Under the pieces are notes generated by a model. It did no database searches. It had not been told where the DNA came from and saw only the letters and a program-made list of their open reading frames with translations. Below, in pieces: positions 11,938 to 19,816 of a stretch of 36,165 bases of DNA; positions within the stretch are counted from its first letter, which is position 1, and each line of letters starts with the position of its first letter. Source of the stretch: a virus; IMG/VR virus record IMGVR_UViG_3300047462_000078, positions 1-36,165 of that record; one strand, written 5' to 3'. Position numbers and translations under genes: made by a program.

Positions 11938-12801
11938 GTGAGTGCTTTATTTTCTCCTCCTACACAACTGGAAGTTACCTACCGTACTTTAATCTCGAAA
12001 GTAGTTCGATCTTGGTTACCTGTAAGACTTAAGGACGTCAGTGATGAGTATTGGCTTAGAGAGCTTGTTGATCTAAGCACCAGAAAGAGTGTTATCCAGT
12101 CGGCTACTTCTGTGGCTGTCAATATGATAACACGAGTGAATGTCTCCAACTTAAAAGACTGGAGACAAGCCGCCTTTAAAGCTCAGGGCGGGCCTCAAAT
12201 CTACAACCTCCTAAAAGAGGAACTTGATTCAAGAGGGCGGAAACAACTTAATGACTACATCTCAGAAACAGCACGTTACATTTCTGATATACCTGCTGAT
12301 GTGGCTAAATCTCTTATGGAAGAGATTGCAGGAGCGCAACAACGAGGAATCCGGCCTGATGCTATCTCAAGCATTTTAAAGCTGAAATTCCCAACTCTGG
12401 TTAACACTAAGATTAAGATGTTGGCTAGAACAGGAACTAGTTCGGCTAGTTCCAACCTTACCAGAATTCGTAGTGAGGACCTTGGAATACCTTGCTTTGT
12501 TTGGGACACTTCTGAGGATCAGAGAGTTCGACCATCCCATAGAATCATGGACGGAGTCGTGGTTTTCTGGAGTGACTTACCTTCTCCTGAAGAACTTAAC
12601 GGCGGAAAGCCAGTTCTTGGAAGATACATCGCAGGAGATGCCCCTAACTGTCGTTGTTTCTGCCGACCTGTTCTTACGCTTGAGGATTTATTCTCAGCTA
12701 AGAAAACTTCAGTAAGAGTCTATCTCAATGGTCATATTGAGTATATGACTAGACAGAAATTTGCTAATCTGTCAGGCATCGAATCGAGGTTAGCCGCATG
12801 A
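11938..12801 (+). CDS. Minor head protein, Mu gpF-like
   Basis: This head-morphogenesis protein of the Phage_Mu_F family (287 aa) is thought to sit near the portal. The diagnostic part is C-terminal: ARTGTSSASSNLTRIR, then WDTSEDQRVRPSHRIMDGVV (about residues 189-208) and DAPNCRCFCRPV (about 237-248). The His and Cys are positioned as in the family. The N-terminal half is helical. The start is GTG 11938, one base after the previous stop. The following gene overlaps it by ATGA. Confidence 0.88.
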   Translation: MSALFSPPTQLEVTYRTLISKVVRSWLPVRLKDVSDEYWLRELVDLSTRKSVIQSATSVAVNMITRVNVSNLKDWRQAAFKAQGGPQIYNLLKEELDSRGRKQLNDYISETARYISDIPADVAKSLMEEIAGAQQRGIRPDAISSILKLKFPTLVNTKIKMLARTGTSSASSNLTRIRSEDLGIPCFVWDTSEDQRVRPSHRIMDGVVVFWSDLPSPEELNGGKPVLGRYIAGDAPNCRCFCRPVLTLEDLFSAKKTSVRVYLNGHIEYMTRQKFANLSGIESRLAA

Positions 12802-12980
12802 ACACTGGAAACTCCGCTTTAGAGCAGTATAAGCCTCCTGCTTCTTCTGGCTATTACGACGCGGGCAACGGCGGTGGAAACAGCGGCTGCGTTATCTCGC
12901 CAGCACCAGGACTTGGCCTGAGTGCGTATCAGGATGCTTCAGTTCCGGTGAAACCACTTCCTAAAAGACAAGGACCCTAG
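12798..12980 (+). CDS. Hypothetical small protein, 60 aa
   Basis: The start overlaps the stop of the Mu F-like gene (ATGA). The protein is Gly/Ser/Pro-rich and probably unstructured, with TGNSALEQYKPP at the N-terminus. It shares the GxSAL pattern with the 8842 protein (GESAL) and with the scaffold (GESVL). It contains a glycine cluster (AGNGGGNSGC) and a basic end. Function unknown. Confidence 0.55.
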   Translation: MNTGNSALEQYKPPASSGYYDAGNGGGNSGCVISPAPGLGLSAYQDASVPVKPLPKRQGP

Positions 12981-12982
12981 AC

Positions 12983-13825
12983 ATGAAACCAATTCACGAC
13001 ATGATTCACACGTTCAGCTCTGGCCCCTCCATCACGCAATCAGTACCGGTGGCTCAGAGAACTCCTGTTATTCCTACTGAGTTTGGAATACCTTCAATGA
13101 GTCTGGACTCTGCTTTTGAAAACACTGATGGTCGCTTTCAAGATATTCCTGCGATGGATTCAATGGAAGATGCAGTCTCTCCTGAGAAGGTTAGGGTCAA
13201 GATTTCTGGTCCTAATGAGCAAGGTTCTTACGCAGCTGGAGCTGGCCACGAGCGGGATAAGGCAGTTAGAGGCGGTTTCCCTGATGCAAAGTCTGCCTAT
13301 AAGTGGGGAAGCACGATGCAGAGGAAGATTGCTAAGCAGAGTTTACAGCATGATGATGGAGAAGAATTAGCTGAGGATGCTAAAAAGCACGCTGATACTG
13401 AAACCTATAAAACTCCTCGTGAAATGCTAGCTGCTCATCATCGTGGAGAACATCCTAATAATAGTGACTATAATAGCTATAAAAGTCAAGCTCATGCGTT
13501 AGCTCAGAGAATATCTCAAAAGCATGGTGGTGGAAATAGTAGTTATCCATATGCTTATGAGGAAAAAGAATTAGCTGAGGATTTTAATCCAGAACTTCAT
13601 AAACATTTCAAAGAAGCCCGTGAAAGTGGATTTAAGCCGTATGAACATACATACCATACTCATGGTGCTGACCCTAATAAGTCTAGCTCTAGACATGAAA
13701 ATGGGTCTAATAAAGTGGTGAGATTAAAGAATCATACAACAGGTAAACATCTCGATATCGAACATAACTCAAAACATGGATTAGTATCCAGTGAAGAATC
13801 TGAGCCCATAGAGAGCTTAGAATAA
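12983..13825 (+). CDS. Hypothetical head-operon protein with a C-terminal HxxxxRExGFxP module
   Basis: The 280-residue protein has a Ser/Pro-rich N-terminus, then KVRVKISGPNEQGSYAAG and a helix (YKWGSTMQRKIAKQS). Two related segments follow: GEELAEDAKKHADTETYKTP near 125 and EEKELAEDFNPELHKHFKEA near 192. The second runs into RESGFKPYEHTYHTHG and strands around NKVVRLKNHTTGKHLDIEH, resembling the module of genes 8842 and 9550. The second half is AT-rich. The gene directly precedes the protease (spacer of 9 bp with TAAGGAG). A role as a prohead-internal protein is inferred from context only. Confidence 0.55.
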   Translation: MKPIHDMIHTFSSGPSITQSVPVAQRTPVIPTEFGIPSMSLDSAFENTDGRFQDIPAMDSMEDAVSPEKVRVKISGPNEQGSYAAGAGHERDKAVRGGFPDAKSAYKWGSTMQRKIAKQSLQHDDGEELAEDAKKHADTETYKTPREMLAAHHRGEHPNNSDYNSYKSQAHALAQRISQKHGGGNSSYPYAYEEKELAEDFNPELHKHFKEARESGFKPYEHTYHTHGADPNKSSSRHENGSNKVVRLKNHTTGKHLDIEHNSKHGLVSSEESEPIESLE

Positions 13826-13834
13826 GGAGTAACC

Positions 13835-15205
13835 ATGGCAAAGTATTACTCACTAATGCTGAGTAAAAACATTTCCAAGACTCCTGAAGGTTATCTTATC
13901 TGCGAGAATGTACCCCTTTGTAGATCGGGATTTCAGGAGTATCTCGGAAAAGAGCTTGTAGGGTTTCCTGGTTATGACCCTGACTGGGGACTAGAGCCCG
14001 ATACCCGCTATAAGGTGTTTAGACCCAAGAATGAAGTCCTAGACAAAGACTTTATTAAGTCTCTTGAGGGTAAAACGGCTGTAGATGAGCATCCTAGTGG
14101 TAAGCCTGTCTTGGCTGATAACGAAAGAGAACTTCACTGCGGTCATGTTCAGAATATAAAGCCTGGTCCTGAAGTCGACGACGAAGTAACTCTTCAAGGC
14201 GATATTCATATTAAGGACCCTGCTCTTATCGAGAAGGTCTACCCAGAGAATAATCCAGACTCTGAGGATGCGGTACGTGATGTTAGTTTAGGCTACAGTC
14301 TCGTACTTAAAAGATTGGACGACGGGACTATCGTGATGACAAAACTTCGCGGTAATCACGTGGCCATAGTAGAAAAGGGACGCGCAGGACCTTTGATAGC
14401 TATCAAAGACTCAGCTATTCCAGAGGTTGAGTTCGTTCCTCCTCAACCAGAAACTAAATCAGTTAAGAAGGAGAACACTATGTCACTGATGGATAAGATT
14501 CTCGGATTGGGGTGGAAGCAATTTGCTACTGACGCCAGTCCTGAGGAGATTGTAGAGGCGGCTAAGGAGTTGAAAGGCTCTGAGGTCAAAGAACCTGAAA
14601 AGAAGAAAGACGATGAGCCTCACGCTGAGCACATGGCTGCCTGCAAAGGCTACTGCGATGCTGGTGGTGATAAGGAAGCTCTGATGTCTTTCCTTAAGGG
14701 TGAGCACAAACCTGCTCACGATGCTGATGAGAGCCTCGAAGACCTCGAAGAGCAGACCGGAAATTCCGGTAAGGGCGACAAGACTGAAGGCGAAGAAGAG
14801 CAGGATGAAAAACCTGCCGCTGAAGAGGATGAAAAGATGGTTACCGACGCTGATGAGATCAATGACCCAGGCGAGAGTGTTCTCAAGCAGGCCAATGACT
14901 CTGTTCGTGAATACATTAAGTCCACGAAGCCAATTGTAGCTGTCATTGCCTCTAAGCCCAAGGCAAAGCGGACTCAGATGGAACAGCTCGCTCTGGATGG
15001 CTATAATGGAGCGGTTAAGTCGCTTAACGCGGCTAAGGTTAATCCCTACAAAGCCTTGGCTGTTTCAAAGATTCCTGAAAAGCTTGCCACAGACTCATCC
15101 TCTGTGACCAAGACTGAGGGGCCTGTGTGTACTTGCTTCGAGGGAGTGCCGTACCGAGTAGGTATGGAGAAGCATCAAAATACCTGCTTAAAGGAGAATA
15201 AATAA
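13835..15205 (+). CDS. Prohead protease (DUF2213) fused to a scaffold-like C-terminus
   Basis: The N-terminal 195 residues match the DUF2213 capsid maturation protease: LICENVPLCRSGFQEYLGKE, TAVDEHPSG, then EDAVRDVSLGYSLVL and KLRGNHVAIVEKGRAG (about residues 168-183). The last holds the family His, and the Ser of VSLGYS is a possible nucleophile. After a Pro-rich linker the C-terminal half is acidic and helical, as expected of a scaffold. It contains LEDLEEQTGNSGKGDKTEGE and GESVLKQANDSVREY. An internal in-frame ATG at 14480 with its own ribosome binding site probably yields the scaffold alone. The C-terminus has CTCFEG and HQNTC. The stop overlaps the next ATG. Confidence 0.88.
   Translation: MAKYYSLMLSKNISKTPEGYLICENVPLCRSGFQEYLGKELVGFPGYDPDWGLEPDTRYKVFRPKNEVLDKDFIKSLEGKTAVDEHPSGKPVLADNERELHCGHVQNIKPGPEVDDEVTLQGDIHIKDPALIEKVYPENNPDSEDAVRDVSLGYSLVLKRLDDGTIVMTKLRGNHVAIVEKGRAGPLIAIKDSAIPEVEFVPPQPETKSVKKENTMSLMDKILGLGWKQFATDASPEEIVEAAKELKGSEVKEPEKKKDDEPHAEHMAACKGYCDAGGDKEALMSFLKGEHKPAHDADESLEDLEEQTGNSGKGDKTEGEEEQDEKPAAEEDEKMVTDADEINDPGESVLKQANDSVREYIKSTKPIVAVIASKPKAKRTQMEQLALDGYNGAVKSLNAAKVNPYKALAVSKIPEKLATDSSSVTKTEGPVCTCFEGVPYRVGMEKHQNTCLKENK
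14480..15205 (+). CDS. Nested scaffolding protein from an internal start
   Basis: Inside the protease gene, ATG 14480 is in frame (codon 216) and has AAGGAG exactly 6 bases upstream, which is unusual inside a coding sequence. The product of 241 residues would begin MSLMDKILGLGWKQFATDAS and consist of acidic, helical, low-complexity protein. Nested scaffold genes within protease genes are well known, for example Nu3 within C of lambda. Separate expression would supply scaffold in excess over protease. The separate product is an inference from the start signal. Confidence 0.65.
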   Translation: MSLMDKILGLGWKQFATDASPEEIVEAAKELKGSEVKEPEKKKDDEPHAEHMAACKGYCDAGGDKEALMSFLKGEHKPAHDADESLEDLEEQTGNSGKGDKTEGEEEQDEKPAAEEDEKMVTDADEINDPGESVLKQANDSVREYIKSTKPIVAVIASKPKAKRTQMEQLALDGYNGAVKSLNAAKVNPYKALAVSKIPEKLATDSSSVTKTEGPVCTCFEGVPYRVGMEKHQNTCLKENK

Positions 15206-15765
15206 TGCCCGCGACTATAATTCCTGTTAAAGGACTTTATCTCGGCTTCGTCGGTAACATCAGTAACGAGGGTTACTCACTCCGCACTGCCCGGCAAGTC
15301 AATCCTACGGACACTCTCTCTGTTGCTTTTGGCGAGACCATTGTTCTCAACACTAACAACACCTACTCCAGCGTTAAGACTTTTGTCGCTGGTGGCGGTA
15401 CGGTTACAGCAGCTACTCCTATGGGGATTGCTGTCAGCAACGTAAACATTAATCCAGCTTACAACTCTCAAGGCTCTCTTGATGCTGTAACTCCTGGTGG
15501 TGTTTATCTGCCTGGCACGATTATGGATGGCCTGGTTCAGGGGACGGTTAACGTAACCTGCAACAATGGAACTCCTACTGCGGGTGGTACCGTCTACATT
15601 CGAGTGGCTCTGAATGGGGCTATTCCTAACGGCGTTGTTGGTGGTCTTGAGGCTGTTACTGATGGTGCCAACACTGTCGCTCTCACCAATCTGAAGTGGA
15701 AGACAGGTTATCTCGAAACTGATCTTACGGCTCAGGTTACTATCTTAGCTCGGACCATAGCCTAA
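15205..15765 (+). CDS. Capsid cement/decoration-type protein
   Basis: This 186-residue, all-beta, Gly/Thr/Asn-rich protein lies between protease and major capsid gene, the usual position of structural cement proteins (DUF2190-like or Gp24-like). Visible features are FGETIVLNTNNTYSSVKTF, PMGIAVSNVNINPAYNSQGS, PGGVYLPGTIMDGLVQGTVN and repeated strands to the end (TGYLETDLTAQVTILART). Codons are more biased than average, fitting high expression. The start overlaps the preceding stop (TAATG) and follows AAGGAG. Confidence 0.65.
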   Translation: MPATIIPVKGLYLGFVGNISNEGYSLRTARQVNPTDTLSVAFGETIVLNTNNTYSSVKTFVAGGGTVTAATPMGIAVSNVNINPAYNSQGSLDAVTPGGVYLPGTIMDGLVQGTVNVTCNNGTPTAGGTVYIRVALNGAIPNGVVGGLEAVTDGANTVALTNLKWKTGYLETDLTAQVTILARTIA

Positions 15766-15784
15766 TCGGCGGAAAGGTAAAAAG

Positions 15785-16789
15785 ATGAATCCCAAACAAT
15801 ACGAACAGAGTCTCATCGCTCTGCGCAGTGGAAAGATTCTGTCCGATGCCGCCGCGGCTGCTACCGGTCAGACTTTTCTCATGGCAGAGCTTGCGAAGCT
15901 TGACCCAGTCGTAAGACTGCCGCTGGAGAACTATACGTATCTCCGCGACATTCCAATCGATCGGGGCGGTGGCTGGATTATGAACCACATCGCTCACAAC
16001 GTTGATTTCCGCGGACCCCGGGATAATTCGGCCGGTTCTCAGACCAACGATTCGCGAGTGATTGAGTACAACGTCAATCAGGATACCTGGCCGGTATTCC
16101 CCTATCAGGTTCGGGTCCGTATTCCGATCGTTGAGTCTCTTCGGATGGCTCAGGTTGGTCGGAGTCCTCAGGACCTCCTTGATAAGGGAGTTCGGGTTGA
16201 CTACAGCAAGACCCTCGATACTCGCACTTATGCGGGATTCGGTGGTCAAGCTGGGCTTGTCAACAACCCAGCAGTAACCAGCACTTCTCTGCCGGCTACT
16301 GGTACAGGGACCACGACGACCTGGTCAACTAAGACGGCGACTCAGATTCTTCAGGACTTTAACTTCATGGCTCAAACCAACTGGAACGCCAGTGGTAATG
16401 CGCCGGGAGCTATGCCTGACCGGTTTCTGATTCCTACGGCTCAGTACCTCCAGATCACTCAGCCAATGGCGGTAGTTGGTGGACCTTCGGGTTATGCCTC
16501 GATTCAAGACTATGTCAAGAAGAATTATCTTGGTTCGGCTTTTGGCATTATTCCTGAGTTCTACCCGCTTCCTCAGTGGTTGGACGCTCAGGGTCCTGGC
16601 GGTACGCAGCTTATCGTAGCTTACAAGTATGATAAGGATTGCCTGTCGCTAGGTATCCCGCAGGAGATCACTCGGTTTGGTGCTCCTCCGTCGATTGTTT
16701 CGGGTGCGTTTGAGTTCTTGTACCTCGCCAACATTGGCGTAGTCAAGATTAATCGTCCCCAGACTGTCCAGCAGTACTACGGTTGCTAA
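15785..16789 (+). CDS. Major capsid protein (DUF2184-like)
   Basis: The 334-residue protein is placed after protease, scaffold and cement and just before a strong terminator. Key stretches are LAKLDPVVRLPLENYTYLRD (about residues 36-55), GGGWIMNHIAHNVDFRG, NQDTWPVFPYQVRVRIPIVE, SIQDYVKKNYLG, and a C-terminal FEFLYLANIGVVKINRPQTV. These fit the DUF2184 capsid proteins with the HK97 fold. Codon bias (C/G-ending) is the strongest of the morphogenesis genes, as expected for the most abundant virion protein. The start ATG follows GGAAAGG. Confidence 0.8.
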   Translation: MNPKQYEQSLIALRSGKILSDAAAAATGQTFLMAELAKLDPVVRLPLENYTYLRDIPIDRGGGWIMNHIAHNVDFRGPRDNSAGSQTNDSRVIEYNVNQDTWPVFPYQVRVRIPIVESLRMAQVGRSPQDLLDKGVRVDYSKTLDTRTYAGFGGQAGLVNNPAVTSTSLPATGTGTTTTWSTKTATQILQDFNFMAQTNWNASGNAPGAMPDRFLIPTAQYLQITQPMAVVGGPSGYASIQDYVKKNYLGSAFGIIPEFYPLPQWLDAQGPGGTQLIVAYKYDKDCLSLGIPQEITRFGAPPSIVSGAFEFLYLANIGVVKINRPQTVQQYYGC

Positions 16790-16792
16790 AAC

Positions 16793-16820
16793 AAGAGGGC
16801 CTCAGAGACGAGGCCCTCTT
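16793..16820 (+). terminator. Strong hairpin after the capsid gene
   Basis: An 11-bp perfect stem AAGAGGGCCTC/GAGGCCCTCTT with loop AGAGAC begins 4 bases after the capsid stop. T residues on the right arm and A residues on the left make it able to work in both directions. It probably ends part of the transcripts and so gives more capsid than tail mRNA. Confidence 0.8.
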
Positions 16821-16841
16821 AATTCCCCAGGAGATGTAACC

Positions 16842-17189
16842 ATGATTACCGTTCGCTCCATTAAGCCACTGAACCTCTTTACTGCTCCAGAGGGTACTGA
16901 GGTTATTCACGTCCCCAAGAATGTGAATACCGTAGTCCCAGACACAGTTAAAGACCACCCCGGTTTTCAGATTTTGATTGACGACGGTCTGATCATAGAG
17001 GTAAAGACTCCAGCGGCAGAAGCTCAGTCTCAGGACGATAAGGACGCTCTTCTGTCAAAGAGTGAGCATACCGGGTCTATGGGAGACAATGAGGTTATTG
17101 CAGCCAATAGGCTCAAAGCGGAACAAGACCCAAAGGAAGAGACTGAAGAAGACTCAGAAGAAGAGATTGACGAAGACGAAACTAAGTAA
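16842..17189 (+). CDS. Hypothetical head protein with an acidic tail
   Basis: The 115-residue protein has an N-terminal beta part (MITVRSIKPLNLFTAPEGTE, NTVVPDTVKDHPGFQILIDD) and a long acidic C-terminus (KEETEEDSEEEIDEDETK). It is the first gene after the capsid terminator and precedes the DUF4054 connector. The beta part resembles short phage proteins found beside head-tail connectors, but I cannot name a family. The start ATG follows AGGAGATG at good spacing. Confidence 0.6.
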   Translation: MITVRSIKPLNLFTAPEGTEVIHVPKNVNTVVPDTVKDHPGFQILIDDGLIIEVKTPAAEAQSQDDKDALLSKSEHTGSMGDNEVIAANRLKAEQDPKEETEEDSEEEIDEDETK

Positions 17190-17205
17190 AAGTTAGGAGG
17201 GCCAA

Positions 17206-17952
17206 GTGGGAACTTATAGCACAGGGTGGCCGCCCATTAATGCCTTCATAGACATGCTCTACGGCACTGGCGGCGTAGACTGGCAAACATTAACTCTTAA
17301 TGGCTTTGGTGGGGCTTCGGGTGTTGTCTTTTGCGGTAATCCCCCCTATACTGTAACTGACTTTGCTAGTGTCTATCCCAAGTTCCTTGGCCCTCCTACT
17401 CCATTTTCTGGTTTATCAACTGTGGCTGGCACACCAACTATTTCTGGGTTTACTTCTACTTCAGGTTTAGCCCCTGGCCAGTTACTAGTTGACCCTAACT
17501 TTGCAAAAGACACTTTGATTTTAACTGTGTCTACTGGTAGTATTACAGTAACAAACAACGCAATAGCCTCTAGCTCCTCCGAGTCTATTGTAGTCTATCA
17601 GACTCCCTTTGTTCCTATCCTCATCATTTTGAACTACGTTTATCTCGCGTTAGCCTCGGTGATGTTTAGTAGGTATCAAGAGTTTTGGTTTATGTGTGTT
17701 TCATTTTTTGTGGCTCACTACCTTACCCTCTTTATGAGAACAGAGTCTGGTCCTAACAGTACAGCCTCTCAAGTTGCCTCTTCTGGTCTAACTAAGGGAG
17801 TTCTTATCTCCAGACATGCTGGAGACGTTGGAGCTAGTTCTCAGCTGATTCAAGGCTATGAGCAGTGGGGAGCTTGGATGGAGACCCAATACGGGGAACA
17901 GTTTATAACTATAGCCCGAGCGGTAAACGCTGGTCCTATCCTTGTCTCTTAG
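17206..17952 (+). CDS. Head-tail connector, DUF4054-like, with an inserted Ig-like domain
   Basis: The ends match the DUF4054 connector family: TVTDFASVYPKFLG near residue 44, later LIILNYVYLALASVMFSRYQEF, AHYLTLFMRTESG and a C-terminal TQYGEQFITIARAV. Between about residues 66 and 130 the protein carries an insert, GLAPGQLLVDPNFAKDTLIL plus SITVTNNAIASSSSESIVVY. It resembles the small Ig/Big-like domains that decorate phage virions, and a related insert occurs in the gene at 18996. The start is GTG 17206 after AGGAGGGC. Confidence 0.72.
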   Translation: MGTYSTGWPPINAFIDMLYGTGGVDWQTLTLNGFGGASGVVFCGNPPYTVTDFASVYPKFLGPPTPFSGLSTVAGTPTISGFTSTSGLAPGQLLVDPNFAKDTLILTVSTGSITVTNNAIASSSSESIVVYQTPFVPILIILNYVYLALASVMFSRYQEFWFMCVSFFVAHYLTLFMRTESGPNSTASQVASSGLTKGVLISRHAGDVGASSQLIQGYEQWGAWMETQYGEQFITIARAVNAGPILVS

Positions 17953-17955
17953 ATT

Positions 17956-18114
17956 ATGCGCAAAAACCTCGAAAAAGACGAGCCGGATAACTCTTGGACC
18001 GATAGAGAAATCTTCTATTGGATGATAAAGACTGGAGTGGTGGATGAAGCCCACAGTATCGGTGGTAAAAACCAGCAACTCCAAAAGTCTTCAAACCCGT
18101 CTAAATCGAATTAA
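17956..18114 (+). CDS. Possible small protein overlapping the next gene
   Basis: ATG 17956, 3 bases after the connector stop, opens a 52-codon frame. The first part (KDEPDNSWTDREIFYWMIKT) looks like a real acidic-to-amphipathic protein. The last 23 codons overlap the gene at 18044 in another frame. No ribosome binding site is visible, but translational coupling to the preceding stop is possible. Without it there would be a 91-bp gap in an otherwise tightly packed operon. Confidence 0.4.
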   Translation: MRKNLEKDEPDNSWTDREIFYWMIKTGVVDEAHSIGGKNQQLQKSSNPSKSN

Positions 18115-18613
18115 GGGTAAAGCAGTCTACGTAGGAATTCCTTCTACCAATACGGCAGCTAGACGCTCTCAGCTAATGAAAATAGCTGGAAACATTCCTA
18201 CTCAGAATAAGACCAAAAAGGCTAGAGTAGTTAAGGCTGCTGCCGCCGATGTGAACAATGCTGAGCTTTTGTATATCTTCTCTAAAGGATCTCCAGCGAA
18301 TAGTCAACCCCCGAGGCCGGTCATTGAGCCTGCTATTGTGGCTGAGGGAAACAAAGAAGCCATAAGCCACGAACTTGCTAAGGCTACTAAGGCTACTCTT
18401 CAGGGAAACGAGCAAGAAGCTTCTTCCAGACTCAAGAGAGCAGGCATCGCTGGTCAAAATGCCTCAAGAGCTTGGTTTAGAGACTCTAGGAATGGCTGGC
18501 CTCCTAATGCTGAGAAAACAATCAGAGAAAAAGGCTCAGATCGCCCAGGTATTGATACTGGAGCAATGAGAGATTCCATAGTTTATGTAGTCAGAGAGGA
18601 TTCTAATGAGTGA
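18044..18613 (+). CDS. Neck/tail-completion-type virion protein
   Basis: The 189-residue protein has the pattern of phage virion morphogenesis or HK97 gp10-like proteins. It has GKAVYVGIPS near residue 25, AELLYIFSKGSPANSQPPRP (about 74-93) and the conserved PRP-V-I-E-P-A motif, then a helical segment (ATKATLQGNEQEASSRLKRA). The C-terminal part reads FRDSRNGWPPNA with RPGIDTGAMRDSIVYVV. Its place between head-tail adaptors supports a role in joining head and tail. The gene starts at ATG 18044 after GGAG and overlaps the next by 8 bases. Confidence 0.72.
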   Translation: MKPTVSVVKTSNSKSLQTRLNRIKGKAVYVGIPSTNTAARRSQLMKIAGNIPTQNKTKKARVVKAAAADVNNAELLYIFSKGSPANSQPPRPVIEPAIVAEGNKEAISHELAKATKATLQGNEQEASSRLKRAGIAGQNASRAWFRDSRNGWPPNAEKTIREKGSDRPGIDTGAMRDSIVYVVREDSNE

Positions 18614-18992
18614 GGTTTCAGACCTTTCTGAAGTAGTCGATGATGGAACTTTATCTGAGGTCTATGTCATTCAACGCTCAGTTGGTCAGCTTCAACCTGG
18701 CGGGTGGGTCACGGCGGTTACAAATCTTCCTGGGTGGGGAGTAGTTTCTACAGCTCGTGAAGAAGAGCTTAAGATGCTTCCTGAGGGCGATAGAGTTACT
18801 GGTGCTATGGTTTTTCACTCAATGGAAAGAATCTACGAAACTCAGCTTGACGGGGTATTGGTTGGTAATCCTCAGCAGAGAGTTTCTGATAAGATGATCT
18901 GGTACGATCAGGTCTGGAGAGTTCTTGCTGTGTTTCCATACCCCAATAGAAACTACTGGAAGGCGATTGCTGTTAGATTGCAGGGTAACTAG
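18606..18992 (+). CDS. Head-closure/head-tail joining protein
   Basis: This 128-residue, beta-rich protein has PGWGVVSTAREEEL, GDRVTGAMVFHSMERIYETQ (about residues 60-79) and RVSDKMIWYDQVWRVLAVFP (about 91-110), then YWKAIAVRLQG. The motif with SD.I.W....W.V and a closing YWKAI is shared by small adaptor proteins of this type of myovirus. It sits in the standard neck gene order. The exact ring position is unknown. Confidence 0.65.
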   Translation: MSEVSDLSEVVDDGTLSEVYVIQRSVGQLQPGGWVTAVTNLPGWGVVSTAREEELKMLPEGDRVTGAMVFHSMERIYETQLDGVLVGNPQQRVSDKMIWYDQVWRVLAVFPYPNRNYWKAIAVRLQGN

Positions 18993-18995
18993 TTT

Positions 18996-19805
18996 ATGTC
19001 AGTTATCAACTACCCTAATGGAGGGTCTCTTACTTCCACCGCTCTAACCCGTCAGCAGATTGAATCTGCTTTTCAGATAATTACAGCTCAATCTCTTGGG
19101 CTGGTCATGATTCAAGTTTCTATGGCGTTGGTGGCTGGGAGTCCTATAGCTAACCCCTCAAGTATGGCTAATTTAGCTGTTGGTCAGCTTCTTATTGGGC
19201 CAGACATCCCCAGTGGAGTTCCAGCCCCGACAATTATAGCCGTAGGCACTGACACCATTACAATGAGTGAGAGTGCTCTCAATACAGCTACTGATATAGT
19301 GACTGTAGCTTCTCCGAGTGTTTCTAGTCAAGTTCGAGTAGGCTGGCAGCAGCAAGGTCAACCAGGTCCTTCTATCTATAGCGATACAGTAACGGTCTAC
19401 TGTAATCCTGTTAAGAAGGAATACAGCAACATGAGGGATATTACTCGTTCAGGTAATGAAGACACAGTAACTCATACAGACGTGTTTACTCGTTGCTGGA
19501 GAACTTCATGGGTGTTTTATGGGCCTGATGCTCTAGACAATGCCAGAGCAGTACGTTCTGCTTTGATGACACAGCAGTTTACAGTAGATTTTCTTTCTGC
19601 TTTAAATCTCTACATTAAAGCAGACGTGGAAGAACCTGATTCTTTTCCAGAAAACTTTCAGGGTTCTTGGTGGGAAAGAGCCGATCTTTCTGCGGACTTT
19701 AACGAGCAAATTACCGAGACTTGGACCATTGGCACCGTTGGAAGCGTCGAGGTTAAGGTCTACGACGATAGCGGCCTTCAAAAAGATTTTGTTGTTACGG
19801 AATAA
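18996..19805 (+). CDS. Neck/tail terminator protein with an inserted Ig-like domain
   Basis: The 269-residue protein matches gp12-like neck terminators. An N-terminal helix is followed by VRVGWQQQGQPGP (about residues 112-124), YSDTVTVYCNPV, TRCWRTSWVFYGPDALDNAR and SWWERADLSADFNEQITETW (about 227-246). Between residues 48 and 105 an insert (NLAVGQLLIGPDIPSGVPAP, then IIAVGTDTITMSESALNTAT) interrupts the family sequence. It resembles that in the connector at 17206. It should cap the tail tube before head joining. Confidence 0.72.
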   Translation: MSVINYPNGGSLTSTALTRQQIESAFQIITAQSLGLVMIQVSMALVAGSPIANPSSMANLAVGQLLIGPDIPSGVPAPTIIAVGTDTITMSESALNTATDIVTVASPSVSSQVRVGWQQQGQPGPSIYSDTVTVYCNPVKKEYSNMRDITRSGNEDTVTHTDVFTRCWRTSWVFYGPDALDNARAVRSALMTQQFTVDFLSALNLYIKADVEEPDSFPENFQGSWWERADLSADFNEQITETWTIGTVGSVEVKVYDDSGLQKDFVVTE

Positions 19806-19816
19806 GGAGCTAAAGC

